Positions 19,731 to 29,175 of a stretch of 49,962 nt of DNA are shown in pieces. How positions within the stretch are numbered: the stretch's first letter is position 1; each line of letters starts with the position of its first letter. The translations under genes were made by a program, and so were the position numbers. The stretch is from an uncultured Chryseobacterium sp. (GTDB taxonomy: Bacteria; Bacteroidota; Bacteroidia; Flavobacteriales; Weeksellaceae). The notes below the pieces were generated by a model. That model was not told where the DNA came from. It saw nothing but the letters and a program-made list of their open reading frames with translations, and made no database searches. The DNA is taken from assembly GCA_913775525.1 (NCBI GenBank), contig CAJYLH010000015.1:1-49962 (forward strand). Direction: 5' to 3'.

Positions 19731-21272
19731 GAAGATCGCAAATTTAGATCCCATAAAAAACCTCCGGTAATCGAAGATCATTTTGTAGTCTTTCGCCATT
19801 TCGGTCCAGTTTTTCTGGTCGGTGCTGTAGTAAAAATCCGCCAGATCTTTACCTAAGTTAAAATCGGCATCAATTCTGAAATACACTTTGTCAGTATTCA
19901 GAGGAATCCGTTTTTTCTCTTCTTTTTTAACGTCCGTCACTGCTTTGGTTTTGTTATCCAGGCTGACTTCATCAGTCGAAAATACAATGTATTTTTTACC
20001 GCCTTCCATAACGACAGACAGAATCCCGGAATCACCGTTGAATGCACTGAACCCGGCCACATCACCGTCTTTCATTCCTTTTACATCCAAGGCTACTACT
20101 CCGCTGGATTTCGGGCCTTCCATTCTCTGCGTCAATGTATTCGGTGCAAGGTAAAGGTTGTCCACGATCCTGCTGGCTTTCAGTCTTAAAAATCCTTTTC
20201 TTTCGGATAAGGACCAGGCTTCATTCAGCGGATTATGGTTCCACTGCCACTGGATTTTCATTTTATTATCTGAAAATTCATCGCTTTCTACCAGATGGTT
20301 TTTCGGCTTGAACGGCGGAAGCGGAATCTCTCCTTTTAAAGGGACTTTTCCGTTGTCACCCAACACCGGCCAGCCGTCTTCCCATTTCACGGGAAGTAAA
20401 ATCGGAACCCGCCCTACCCCGTTTCTGTCCTGAAAGATCAGGGAATACCAGTTGCCGTTTTTATCATCAATGAGAGCACCTTGCCCAGCATAGGAAAATC
20501 CTAAAAAATTGTCTTCAAGCACGACTTTCTTCTCAAAAGGCCCGGTTACTTGATCCGCCCGGTACACTTCCTGACGACGTTTTCCGCCTCTTGGCCAGGA
20601 AATCATCATCATGTAATATTTTCCGTCTTTTTTAATGATCTGGTTGCCTTCCAGCAATCCGGTTTCGGAGGCATCTCTCTGGAAAACCTCTGTACCGTCC
20701 TGATTCCCAATAATGGTTTTAAAATCCGGGCTCAGCTCAAAAACTTTGTTGGAAGTGAAGACATACACCCGGTCGTCATCGTCAAACAACAAAGACGCAT
20801 CGTGAAAATGTCTTGTTCTGGTCAACAGCTTCCAGTTTCCTTTTTCGGGATTGTCGGTGACATAGAAATAGGATCTGAAAGGTTCGTCATTCGGGGAAAA
20901 CAGAACATAATATTTTCCTTTGTGATACCGGATGGAAGATGCCCACTGTCCGCGCCCGTAAACGGTTCCGTTCAGCAGATCGTATTTGGAATTGTCATTC
21001 AGAGTTTGAAAAACGTAGCTCGACATTTCCCAATGCACCAAATCCCTAGAATGCATCACCGGAGCGCCCGGCATCAAATGCATCGTGGTGCTGATCAGAT
21101 AGAAATCGTCGCCGTTGCGGGTGATGGACAAGTCCGGAGCGTCAGCCCAGATGATGGGATTGTTAAATTCTGTTGTCGCTCTTTTCTGAAAAGGGTTTAT
21201 CTGGGCCGAAAGTGAATTCAGCCCGATAAATCCCCAAAAAGAAACTATATAAAATGATTTTTTAATATTCAA
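19659..21272 (-). CDS. GH43 beta-xylosidase/alpha-L-arabinofuranosidase with C-terminal beta-sandwich
   Basis: Two-domain GH43 enzyme: propeller (about the first 330 residues) and a GH43 C-terminal beta-sandwich (about the last 200). The acidic triad fits ADAPDLS (base), HDASLLF (pKa modulator) and EGNQ (acid); the EGNQ form occurs in one Bacteroidota GH43 subgroup. There is no ATG start. The frame opens with TTG at 21308, but TTG at 21272 gives a better secretion signal (MNIKKSFYIVSFWGFIG, cleavage after LSA-Q), so I use it. The gene's 3' end lies in the tandem duplication, and repeat-rich gaps flank it on both sides. Expected product: xylose or arabinose released from xylo-oligosaccharides. 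Confidence 0.85.
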   Translation of the reverse strand: MNIKKSFYIVSFWGFIGLNSLSAQINPFQKRATTEFNNPIIWADAPDLSITRNGDDFYLISTTMHLMPGAPVMHSRDLVHWEMSSYVFQTLNDNSKYDLLNGTVYGRGQWASSIRYHKGKYYVLFSPNDEPFRSYFYVTDNPEKGNWKLLTRTRHFHDASLLFDDDDRVYVFTSNKVFELSPDFKTIIGNQDGTEVFQRDASETGLLEGNQIIKKDGKYYMMMISWPRGGKRRQEVYRADQVTGPFEKKVVLEDNFLGFSYAGQGALIDDKNGNWYSLIFQDRNGVGRVPILLPVKWEDGWPVLGDNGKVPLKGEIPLPPFKPKNHLVESDEFSDNKMKIQWQWNHNPLNEAWSLSERKGFLRLKASRIVDNLYLAPNTLTQRMEGPKSSGVVALDVKGMKDGDVAGFSAFNGDSGILSVVMEGGKKYIVFSTDEVSLDNKTKAVTDVKKEEKKRIPLNTDKVYFRIDADFNLGKDLADFYYSTDQKNWTEMAKDYKMIFDYRRFFMGSKFAIFNYATKDPGGFVDVDFFRVNTDVK

Positions 21273-21467
21273 GATTTGAAAATTTTTATTTAAACGCAAT
21301 GCCCGCAAAGATTTTTTGACTACCCACTGCTTTTTAGATTTAGAAGCAATTCGGCAGGCTCAATATAGACTTCAACTCAGCAAAGCAATGTATCAATTTA
21401 TTGCATCCACTTTGTACTGATAACCAATTTCTGTTTATCATTGGCTTTATTTCAAATCCTGCTTTAG

Positions 21468-21557
21468 ATTTTGGCTAAAGCCAAATGGATGCTGTTTTTT
21501 TGAAAACGGGCTTCCTTCGACAAGCTCAGGATGACGTTGCCCGTTCCTATTGATTAT
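21468..21557 (-). repeat. GGCTAAAGCC double-hairpin repeat (family B), copy 2
   Basis: First hairpin TTTGGC-TAAA-GCCAAA. In the second the TAAA loop is replaced by a longer insert containing CTTCGACAAGCTCAGGATG between AAACGGGC and GCCCGTT, followed by CCTATTGATTAT. It lies 16 bases past the GH43 stop at 21574. Nothing else is recognisable in the 21309-21573 gap. Confidence 0.7.
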
Positions 21558-21573
21558 GCTTAATTACTCATTA

Positions 21574-23292
21574 TTAATTCGGTACAATATCGTTAGACAA
21601 CGTGCTGTATAGCCCGATCAAGCTTCCGGTGAAACCGCCGGCCACATCGGTGGATAAGATGTCTCCGGAAACCGGTCCTCCCAGGTTTTTAAAGCTCTTT
21701 CCGTCCACGGTATAGTTGAAGCTGAGGTTATCATTCTCACCCACCACCTGTAGTTTGATAGTCTTTGACAATGAAATTTTTTCACTGGCGATCAGTTGAG
21801 ATGCTCCTTTCTCTGTTCTTTCCAAAACAATATAATAATCTTTGCCTTTTTTGGTAATTCCGAAGACATAATTGAACCTTTCGCTTTGGTAGCAGGTAAT
21901 TCCGGCCAGTTCCTTTTCAGATTTCGGTTTGAAATCCAGGGTTACGGAAGTTTCAAAATCTTCATGCTGCAGCCTGTGGAACAAAGCGGAAACCGGAGCC
22001 AAAGCTTTGATATTCGTATCCATCGGATTCACTTTTACCCCGTTTTTCGTGGAAGTAATAAAGTTTTCACGCGGCCCGCGCATGGCGATCCAGCGGAAAT
22101 CCAGGTTTTTATCGGTCAGTTTGTCGTTGTAGGTAAAGTTTCCGTTCGGGAAAAATCCGTTTTGTCCGGTCTTATTCTCGGTTCCTGCCGGCAATTTCAA
22201 TTTCGGCTTCATTGGTACCAATCCGTTCTGGAATACCGGATAGGTTCCGCTCCAGTCCACCGGAAGCAGGAAGGTTTCCCGGCCTTTGTTCACGCGGTTG
22301 TTGACATTTGGACGGATGGCCAGAAATACACCGTACCATTGTCCGTTCGGTCCTTCCACCAGGTCGGCGTGGCCTGCCCAGTCTACTTTTTCCTTGCGGT
22401 CTTTCGGGAAATACCGCTGCGTCAGGATCGGGTTATTTTTTGCCGGAACAAATGGTCCTTTCGGGGAATCGGCCATGAAGATCACCTCGCTGTGCCATCC
22501 GCCGGTTCCTCCTTCCGCACACATCAGGTAATATTTCCCTTTGTATTTGTATAAATGCGGACCTTCGATCCAGATCGGTTTCTGGGTAATATCGACTCCG
22601 GCGTTCACAATTATTCTATCGGATCCCGCTACTACCTGGTCTTTTTCCAGATCGTAATCCCACATTTTAATAACACGGTGACCCTGATACTGCTCGGTTC
22701 CCTTTGGCGGCGCATCGTTGTGAACGATGTACGCTTTTCCATCGTCGTCAAAGAAGATCGCAGGATCGATCCCGTCAAAATTCAGCTTCTGTACTTCGCT
22801 CCAGCCTTTTGCCGGGTCTTTGGTTTTTACGACCATGTTTCCTACTCCGCCCGCAATCTGCGTGGTGATCATGTAGAACGTGTCATTGTATTTGTTGTAC
22901 TTGATGTCCGGTGCATAAATTCCCTGGGAAACGCCTCCTTTTTCTACTTTCAATTGAGAAGGTCGATCCAATACGTGGCCGATCTGCTTCCAGTTGACCA
23001 TATCTTTCGACGTGAAGATCGGAACCCCCGGAAACATGGAAAATGAAGAATTCACCAGATAATAGTCGTCTCCTTTTTTGGTGATGCTCGGGTCCGGATA
23101 ACAGCCCTGAAGGATCGGCGAATAGAATTCATCCGGTTTCAGCGGATTGTCATTGTATATTTTATCGTTTCCACGGTAGTTGAAATCGGAAAAGGTCTGA
23201 GCAGAAATATTGCTCACGCTTAAGAACGCTGCTGCCGTCAGCAGGGTGAATTTGTTCTTGAAAAAATTCGGGTTCATGGGTCTCTTTTTCAT
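21574..23292 (-). CDS. GH43 beta-xylosidase/alpha-L-arabinofuranosidase with C-terminal beta-sandwich
   Basis: Secreted GH43 (signal peptide to about ISA-Q, residue 31) with propeller (about residues 55-370) and C-terminal concanavalin-like beta-sandwich (about 390-572). Catalytic acids: Asp in GCYPDPSI, Asp in GIDPAIF and Glu in WIEGPHL. The YPDPS start and FRWIAMRGP segment resemble GH43 enzymes annotated as xylan 1,4-beta-xylosidase. It differs from the GH43 gene at 19659, which has the EGNQ acid motif, so the two likely cut different linkages. It is isolated by repeat-containing gaps of about 265-300 and 235 bases and could have its own promoter, though none is clear. Confidence 0.9.
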   Translation of the reverse strand: MKKRPMNPNFFKNKFTLLTAAAFLSVSNISAQTFSDFNYRGNDKIYNDNPLKPDEFYSPILQGCYPDPSITKKGDDYYLVNSSFSMFPGVPIFTSKDMVNWKQIGHVLDRPSQLKVEKGGVSQGIYAPDIKYNKYNDTFYMITTQIAGGVGNMVVKTKDPAKGWSEVQKLNFDGIDPAIFFDDDGKAYIVHNDAPPKGTEQYQGHRVIKMWDYDLEKDQVVAGSDRIIVNAGVDITQKPIWIEGPHLYKYKGKYYLMCAEGGTGGWHSEVIFMADSPKGPFVPAKNNPILTQRYFPKDRKEKVDWAGHADLVEGPNGQWYGVFLAIRPNVNNRVNKGRETFLLPVDWSGTYPVFQNGLVPMKPKLKLPAGTENKTGQNGFFPNGNFTYNDKLTDKNLDFRWIAMRGPRENFITSTKNGVKVNPMDTNIKALAPVSALFHRLQHEDFETSVTLDFKPKSEKELAGITCYQSERFNYVFGITKKGKDYYIVLERTEKGASQLIASEKISLSKTIKLQVVGENDNLSFNYTVDGKSFKNLGGPVSGDILSTDVAGGFTGSLIGLYSTLSNDIVPN

Positions 23293-23334
23293 ATATAAAT
23301 TTCTTAATTTTTTTGTTTTAAATTTTGAACCAGT

Positions 23335-23450
23335 TTTTGGTTTTACACAGGCCGCACCTGTGGCTATTGTTGTTGAACCCTTCGGGTTCGCTTTATTTTT
23401 AATAGGATTTCATCCTATTCTGATGTAAGCCGTCCCTTCGGGACTTGAAT
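23335..23450. repeat. Double-hairpin repeats (family A), two further units
   Basis: Units near 23342 and 23396 contain GAACCC-TTC-GGGTTC and GTCCC-TTC-GGGAC hairpins, plus AATAGGATTTCATCCTATT-like first stems. They have the same layout as the 19140-19610 array but replaced stem bases. They lie in the gap between GH95 and GH43. Confidence 0.7.
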
Positions 23451-23462
23451 AACTATTATTTA

Positions 23463-23530
23463 AATTTTGGCTAAAGCCATTTGCTGTATTTATCTTTTGT
23501 AAACGGGCTAAAGCCCGTTCCTATTGATTA
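23463..23530 (-). repeat. GGCTAAAGCC double-hairpin repeat (family B), copy 3
   Basis: Hairpins GGC-TAAA-GCC and AAACGGGC-TAAA-GCCCGTT, then CCTATTGATTA, whose last bases overlap the GH95 stop codon (23528-23530). On the transcript this is a GC-rich stem immediately at the end of the coding sequence. Confidence 0.75.
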
Positions 23531-25987
23531 TTTTATTTTTAATGTATAAATTTTTCCGGCCTCCGTTGGGAAGTCATAGATCAATTCGTTAATTTCAACG
23601 GGATTCAGTTTTGCCTCTTTTGAGATCAACGGTGCTTTTATTTCCGGGGTATCAAAAAACGGATTCGGATTTTTGCCTTCGGGTTTTTTGAGTTTTACAT
23701 TTCCTTTAAGCTGCATTTCATTCGGTATTCTCAGCCGGCAGTTTCCACCCAGTGTTGATTTGATGGTCATTTCTTTGGCTTTATGATTTTCCCAAATAAT
23801 GCTTACTTCGAATCCGCCATAGGTTTTCAGTCCGGAGACGTCGCCGTTTTTCCAATCATCAGGAAGGGCCGGAAGAATATCGATGAAACCATTTTGGGTC
23901 TGCAAAAGCATTTCGGTAATTCCCGAGGTACAGCCGAAGTTTCCGTCGATCTGGAACGGCGGATGGGCATCGAACAGATTCGGATAGGTTCCTCCTTTGC
24001 TTCCCCAGCCATCTTTTTCTACCAGGGTCAGTTGGTCTTTGATCAATTTATTAGCGTGGTTTCCATCCAGCAATTTGGCCCAGAGATTCACTTTCCAGCC
24101 CATACTCCAGCCAGTGGAAACGTCGCCGCGATGGATGAGGACGGTTCTTGCAGCATCTGTCAGTTCCGGTGTGGTGAACGGGTTAATTTGATTGGACGGA
24201 AATAATCCGTACAGATGGGAAACGTGACGGTGATTGTCTTTCGGGTCGTCCCAATCGCCCATCCATTCCTGCAGTTGTCCGTATCTTCCGATCTGCATCG
24301 GTGGTAATTTTGAAATGATGGTGTTCCAGACCGGAATTTGATCATCATCCATATGAAGAAGCTGTGCTGCTTTTTTGGTTTTGGTGAACAGGTCAAACAT
24401 GAGCTGATTGTCCATGGTATTTCCGGCAGCCAGAGCACTGCCCTGATGACCCTGCGGGATATTCTCGGGAGACATCGATGGGCTCACAACCAGCCAATGA
24501 TGTGTCGGTTCTTCTATCAGAAAATCTTCATAGAATTGAGCGGCAGATTTCAGAACCGGATAGACCGATCTGAGGTAATTCAGATCCCCGCTGTAGAGGT
24601 ACTTATCCCAAAGATGCTGGGAAAGCCAGGCTCCGCCCATCGGCCACATTCCGGCGTTGGCAAAGTCCACCACACCGGTGATCCTCCAGATATCGGTGTT
24701 GTGGTGAGCGACCCAGCCACGGCTGTTGTACATGGTTTTTGCGGTTTGCTTTCCGGATTTGCTAAGGTCTTTTACCATATGGATCAGCGGTTCGTGCATT
24801 TCCGGAAGTCCTGCTTTTTCGGCCGGCCAGTAGTTCATTTCCGTGTTGATGTTGATGGTATATTTGCTGTCCCAGGCCGGTTTGTTGGAGTTGTTCCAGA
24901 TTCCCTGTAGATTGGCGGGCTGACCGCCTGGCTGTGATGAGGAAATCAGAAGATAGCGTCCAAACTGGTAATATAATGAAATGAGCTCCAGATCGTAGCT
25001 GGTTGCAAAGTTTTTAATCCTGATATCGGTTGGATTTTTAGCTGCTTCTGAAGTTTCTAAGTTGAAATCAACCCTTTTGAAGTATTTCTGGTAAGCCGCA
25101 AGATGATTTTTAAATAAGGTTTTAAACGGTTTATTTTGTGCCGATTCGATAAGTTTCCTGCTTTTCAGAACTTCGTCGGTATCCAGTGTTCTGTAATCCG
25201 TAAAATTGGTGGCCATTGAAATCAGGATCAGTACTTCATCGGCATCACTTACCGAAATTCCGTTTCCTGAAACCAGGGTTTTTCCGCCTTTGTTGATGAT
25301 TTTCGCCAGTGCATTGAATTTTACCTGTCCCTGAACGCCATCCAAAGTAGAAGACACACCATCCATCTGCAAGGTATTAGAATCGAGAGCTTTAGTACTT
25401 TTTTTAAGTTCGCCGTTGAAACCGGCTGTAAAACTGAGTGTCTTTTTTTTGTCTGAACTTAGTTTAATAACAATAACGTTATCAGGAACAGAAGCAAAAA
25501 CTTCTCTTTTGAACGTAATCCCGTTGGAAGTAAATGTGGTGGTGGCAACGGCTTTCTCGATATCCAGTTCCCTGTAGTAGTTTTTAGCCTCTTTAAGATC
25601 GTTAAAATCAAGGGTAAGATCGCCGATATTCTGATAAGCTGAGCCGTGAAGGCTTTTTGCCGTTAGTCCCCGGTCTGCAAGAATCTGTGCCCGTTTGTAA
25701 TTTCCGTTAAAAAGGTAATATCTGATGGAATCCAGGACTTTGGGACCGTCCGGATTATCGTTCCGGGAAGGACCTCCGGACCAGAATGTGCTCTCATTGA
25801 GCTGAAGCTTTTCTTTGGAAGGATCGCCGTAAACCATTGCCGCAAGCCTTCCGTTTCCGACAGGCAATGCTTCCACCCACTGCTTGGCAGGCTTGTCATA
25901 CCAAAGCTTGTTTTTCCCGCCTTTCTGGGCAAGGAAAAGTCCGCTTGTCAAAAGACAGATGGTGAATAGGCAAGGTGTAAAGTTCAT
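23528..25987 (-). CDS. GH95 alpha-L-fucosidase/alpha-L-galactosidase
   Basis: Full-length GH95 protein: signal peptide (cleavage near FLA-QK), N-terminal beta domain with WVEALPVGNGRLAAMVYG and LQLNESTFWSGGP, and the catalytic (alpha/alpha)6 barrel with HHNTDIWR near residue 430 and DGNFGCTSGI near 690. The family contains alpha-1,2-L-fucosidases and, in Bacteroides xylan loci, an alpha-L-galactosidase that removes terminal L-galactose from corn xylan. With xylan enzymes all around and no fucose pathway visible, L-galactosidase is the better guess, but the discriminating residue was not checked. The permease gene ends 93 bases upstream. Confidence 0.88.
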   Translation of the reverse strand: MNFTPCLFTICLLTSGLFLAQKGGKNKLWYDKPAKQWVEALPVGNGRLAAMVYGDPSKEKLQLNESTFWSGGPSRNDNPDGPKVLDSIRYYLFNGNYKRAQILADRGLTAKSLHGSAYQNIGDLTLDFNDLKEAKNYYRELDIEKAVATTTFTSNGITFKREVFASVPDNVIVIKLSSDKKKTLSFTAGFNGELKKSTKALDSNTLQMDGVSSTLDGVQGQVKFNALAKIINKGGKTLVSGNGISVSDADEVLILISMATNFTDYRTLDTDEVLKSRKLIESAQNKPFKTLFKNHLAAYQKYFKRVDFNLETSEAAKNPTDIRIKNFATSYDLELISLYYQFGRYLLISSSQPGGQPANLQGIWNNSNKPAWDSKYTININTEMNYWPAEKAGLPEMHEPLIHMVKDLSKSGKQTAKTMYNSRGWVAHHNTDIWRITGVVDFANAGMWPMGGAWLSQHLWDKYLYSGDLNYLRSVYPVLKSAAQFYEDFLIEEPTHHWLVVSPSMSPENIPQGHQGSALAAGNTMDNQLMFDLFTKTKKAAQLLHMDDDQIPVWNTIISKLPPMQIGRYGQLQEWMGDWDDPKDNHRHVSHLYGLFPSNQINPFTTPELTDAARTVLIHRGDVSTGWSMGWKVNLWAKLLDGNHANKLIKDQLTLVEKDGWGSKGGTYPNLFDAHPPFQIDGNFGCTSGITEMLLQTQNGFIDILPALPDDWKNGDVSGLKTYGGFEVSIIWENHKAKEMTIKSTLGGNCRLRIPNEMQLKGNVKLKKPEGKNPNPFFDTPEIKAPLISKEAKLNPVEINELIYDFPTEAGKIYTLKIK

Positions 25988-26080
25988 TACTTTCAGATAT
26001 TCAGTTTTACATTTCTTTTTGTACTAAAATTGTTATTCTTTCTCTTGTGTTTTTAGTTCTGCCAATACTCTATATGGCTA

Positions 26081-27352
26081 TTACGATTTTTTCCTGTTGA
26101 TCAGCCGTATGATTCCCCAGGCAGCAATGTAGGACATCCCGGCGATAAAAAAGATGATGTTATAACCGCCGTTGATGTTGCCGGCTTTCTTAAAGGTATC
26201 CAGAACAATCCCGATAAAAAGCGGGAAAATAATTCCTGCTGCGGAACCCAGCATTCCACCGAAACCGATGACGGAACTTACGTAATTGTTGGGAAGCTTA
26301 TCGCCCACGGTAGTCATCAGGTTGGCTCCCCAACCCTGGTGTGCCGCAGTAGCGAAAGCAATAATAATGGTAATCAGCCACATATTGTCGACATATTTCG
26401 AAAACATCACCGGCACGACCATCAAAGCAAACAGAAGCATGGTGAGACTTCTCGCCTTTTTGATGTCCCAGCCTTTTTTGATCAGCATGGAGGAAAGGTA
26501 TCCCCCTCCGATACTCCCAATAGTCGTCCCGCTGTAGATGATAATCAGCGGAATGGACGGTTTCGTAAGATCCATTTTAAACACATCGGCAAAATAGGCC
26601 GGCAGCCAGAACATGAAGAAGTACCAAATGGGATCCGTCATGATTTTTCCGATGGCAAATGACCAGGTTACTTTATATTTCAGGATTTCGGAAAGAGGAA
26701 CTTTTGACTGCTCCTCCGTTTTCCCGTCCTGATCGCTTTTAATGTATTCCAGCTCTTCTTTGCTAAGTTTTTTCGTTTTCTCCGGAATGGAATAGAATCT
26801 CCACCACAAAATGATCCATAGCAGACCCAATGCACCGATCCAGACAAAGGTCTGCCTCCAGCCGTAATGGCCTAAGATGAACGGCACCAGAAGCGGAGCA
26901 AGGATAGCTCCTACGGTAGCTCCGGAATTGAAGATCCCGGTGGCCAGAGCACGTTCTTTTTTCGGGAACCATTCGGCAACGGATTTGATGGCTGCCGGAA
27001 AATTTCCCGCCTCACTGATTCCCAGTGTACTTCTCGCTACTAAAAACCCTACGGTACTTTTTACAAAGCCATGTCCTATAGAGGCAAGACTCCACACAAT
27101 TAATGAGACGGCATAGCCAATCTTGGTTCCTACCCGATCGATAAACCTTCCCATCGCCAGATAGCCAACGGCATAGGTAGCGGTAAAAGCCATGACGATG
27201 TAGCTGTAATCCTTTTCGTCCCATCTGAATTCTTTTTCCAGAACGGGTTTCAGAAGTCCCATCACCTGGCGGTCAAGATAGTTGATGGTCGTTGCCAGAA
27301 AGACCAGGGACAGCATAAACCATCGTATATTTTGGTTTTTAGGAGCCTGCAT
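26081..27352 (-). CDS. exuT: MFS hexuronate (glucuronate) permease, ExuT-like
   Basis: Twelve-helix major facilitator of the anion:cation symporter family that includes hexuronate transporters. The early INYLDRQVMG segment, the FIDRVGTKIGY loop between helices 2 and 3, and GISEAGNFPAAIKSVAEWFP are typical of ExuT/UxuT-like proteins. It starts directly after the KDPG aldolase stop (no intervening bases), so it is certainly in the kdgK-eda operon. It would bring glucuronate or methylglucuronate from the periplasm, after GH115 action, into the cytoplasm for UxaC. Substrate range (glucuronate against galacturonate) cannot be told from sequence. Confidence 0.88.
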   Translation of the reverse strand: MQAPKNQNIRWFMLSLVFLATTINYLDRQVMGLLKPVLEKEFRWDEKDYSYIVMAFTATYAVGYLAMGRFIDRVGTKIGYAVSLIVWSLASIGHGFVKSTVGFLVARSTLGISEAGNFPAAIKSVAEWFPKKERALATGIFNSGATVGAILAPLLVPFILGHYGWRQTFVWIGALGLLWIILWWRFYSIPEKTKKLSKEELEYIKSDQDGKTEEQSKVPLSEILKYKVTWSFAIGKIMTDPIWYFFMFWLPAYFADVFKMDLTKPSIPLIIIYSGTTIGSIGGGYLSSMLIKKGWDIKKARSLTMLLFALMVVPVMFSKYVDNMWLITIIIAFATAAHQGWGANLMTTVGDKLPNNYVSSVIGFGGMLGSAAGIIFPLFIGIVLDTFKKAGNINGGYNIIFFIAGMSYIAAWGIIRLINRKKS

Positions 27353-27991
27353 TTAATTTTGGTTAAGTTGTTGTAATAAATCCTTTACTTTTTCCGTCAG
27401 CTGTTCCGGAGCCAGATCGACCCTGATCAGTGCGCTTCCCAGCCCAACTGCTACGGCACCACCTTTCAGCCATCCATTAATGTCATCAGCATCGGCATTG
27501 ACTCCGCCGGTCGGCATGAAATTCATTCCCGGGAATACGGGCTTGATAGATTTGATGTAATTCTTCCCCAAAGCATCCGCAGGGAATATTTTGACCATAG
27601 TCAGGCCATGCTGAAATGCAATATTGACATCCGACGGCGTAAAACAACCCGGAATCAGCAGGATATTCTTATCCGCAGAATGGCTGACCAGCTCTTCGCT
27701 GATGACCGGTGTGATGATGAAATCGGCTTTTGCCTCTGCATAGTCGTCCAGTTCTTTGGTATTTTTTACCGTTCCGATTCCCAACAGAAGTTCCGGGAAT
27801 TCCACAGCGGAAATTTCTTTCAGCTTAGTGAAATTTTCCAGTGCCTGAACACCCCGGTTGGTGTATTCTATGACCCGGATTCCGGCTTCGTACAGAGCTT
27901 TCACCGTATTTTTTGAGGCTTCAAAAGGCTCATGGTAAAATAGCGGAACGATCTTCTGGTTTTTGATCTGCTGAATAACTGACTGGCTCAT
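27353..27991 (-). CDS. eda: 2-keto-3-deoxy-6-phosphogluconate (KDPG) aldolase
   Basis: Class I aldolase that splits KDPG into pyruvate and glyceraldehyde 3-phosphate, the last Entner-Doudoroff step. The Schiff-base lysine is K134 in TMVKIFPAD and the catalytic glutamate E42 in RVIEYTNRG; GIGTVKN and PTGGVNADD supply the phosphate-binding end of the barrel. Length 212 aa is normal. Its first 4 bases overlap the end of kdgK and its stop abuts the permease start, so translational coupling is likely. It may also act on 4-hydroxy-2-oxoglutarate. Confidence 0.95.
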   Translation of the reverse strand: MSQSVIQQIKNQKIVPLFYHEPFEASKNTVKALYEAGIRVIEYTNRGVQALENFTKLKEISAVEFPELLLGIGTVKNTKELDDYAEAKADFIITPVISEELVSHSADKNILLIPGCFTPSDVNIAFQHGLTMVKIFPADALGKNYIKSIKPVFPGMNFMPTGGVNADADDINGWLKGGAVAVGLGSALIRVDLAPEQLTEKVKDLLQQLNQN

Positions 27992-28986
27992 AATTGTTCG
28001 ATATTGATGGTTTCGTTGATGGTATCGCCTTTCACAAAAAGTTTCCGGAAAGCGACTTTTGTGGCATCTTCTACAATCTGACGTGTAGGATGGCCTTTGA
28101 TTTTTCCGTGGATCAGCGCGGCCATAAAGGAATCGCCGCTGCCTACCCTTTCCTCTACTTTTTCTGAATAATACGGTTCAGATACGTAAAGCTGCCCATG
28201 CTCATACAGGGTCGCATAATAATTCACTTCATCACCCTGAGTAAAACGGAAGGTGTTGGCCACCATTTCTACATTGGGATAGGCTTTCTGTATTTCCGTC
28301 GCTGATTGTTCTGCCTGCTGTAGCAGGTTTTTATCATTGAAGGTCCCGTCCAGTTCACGGGTAACCGGAATGTCCAGGAATTGCTGGATGGACCATATAT
28401 TTCCCATCAGCACATTCACGTACGGCATCAGTTCAAGGATTTTTTCCGATGAATTTCTGCCCTGCCAAAGCGCAGCACGGTAATTCAGGTCCAGTGATAC
28501 CGTAATCTTTCTGGCGGCCGCTTCTTTCATCAGTTCCAGGCATTTCAGGAAGGCATTGTCGCTCAACGCCGGCGTAATGGTGCTGATGTGCAGCCACTGA
28601 ACATCCCCGAATATTTCTTCCGGACGGAAAGAGGAAAATTCCGATTGCGTAAATACAGAAGGAAAACGGTCGTAAATGACCTGTGCATGCTGCATATCAC
28701 CGTCCGAGGACAGATAAAATGTCCCGATCCTGCCAGTTCTCTTTTCAGCAAGGACTTCTATTTTTTTATGCTGAAGCTGAGCTTCAAGGTGCTGCCCGAC
28801 AAAGTTTTCAGGCAATGCAGAAAGCAGTTTTACCGGATGGTTCCACTGAGCAAGCGCAGAAGCCACATTATATTCGGCACCTCCTACAAAAATTTTCATG
28901 GACTGTTCGCCAAGCCAGTTTCCTGCGGAATCCGGAGCAAAGTGGAGAAGCAGCTCACCGAAACAAAGTATCTTTCCTGAATCCAT
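27988..28986 (-). CDS. kdgK: 2-keto-3-deoxygluconate (KDG) kinase
   Basis: PfkB/ribokinase-family sugar kinase that phosphorylates KDG made by mannonate dehydratase. Family marks: N-terminal GGAEYNVASALAQW, and C-terminal VGSGDSFMAALIHG in which the aspartate is the catalytic base. It sits between uxaC and eda, overlapping eda by 4 bases, which fixes its role within hexuronate breakdown. A 189-base gap with two hairpins separates it from uxaC. Confidence 0.93.
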   Translation of the reverse strand: MDSGKILCFGELLLHFAPDSAGNWLGEQSMKIFVGGAEYNVASALAQWNHPVKLLSALPENFVGQHLEAQLQHKKIEVLAEKRTGRIGTFYLSSDGDMQHAQVIYDRFPSVFTQSEFSSFRPEEIFGDVQWLHISTITPALSDNAFLKCLELMKEAAARKITVSLDLNYRAALWQGRNSSEKILELMPYVNVLMGNIWSIQQFLDIPVTRELDGTFNDKNLLQQAEQSATEIQKAYPNVEMVANTFRFTQGDEVNYYATLYEHGQLYVSEPYYSEKVEERVGSGDSFMAALIHGKIKGHPTRQIVEDATKVAFRKLFVKGDTINETINIEQL

Positions 28987-29066
28987 CGTTGTATATTCTT
29001 TTTCTACCTTTCCGGCTTACACACGGTAAAGGCTATTCTTTTCATTAATTTCACTTTCATTATCGG

Positions 29067-29092
29067 CAGGAGCTTCGTTTTCAAAGCTCCTG
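29067..29092 (-). other. Intergenic hairpin between uxaC and kdgK
   Basis: CAGGAGCTT and AAGCTCCTG form a 9-bp stem with an 8-base loop, without a T run. A longer imperfect hairpin (29140-29170, 11 of 14 pairs) directly follows the uxaC stop. They may protect the uxaC mRNA end or lower read-through into kdgK. Confidence 0.5.
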
Positions 29093-29175
29093 CGGGATAA
29101 CTTCTTTCATTAGATTTATTCCAAACCCTTTTTGATAGAGCCTTATCAAGGTTCAAAACCCTTACAAGGCGTTGC

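Noticed and set aside
18968-23530. CRISPR array
   Set aside because: Repeats are irregular in spacing and form internal hairpins; no unique spacers of constant length and no cas genes.
29004-29175. Short coding frames in the uxaC-kdgK gap (for example MKVKLMKRIAFT...)
   Set aside because: Under 20 codons, overlapping hairpins, no support beyond an ATG.
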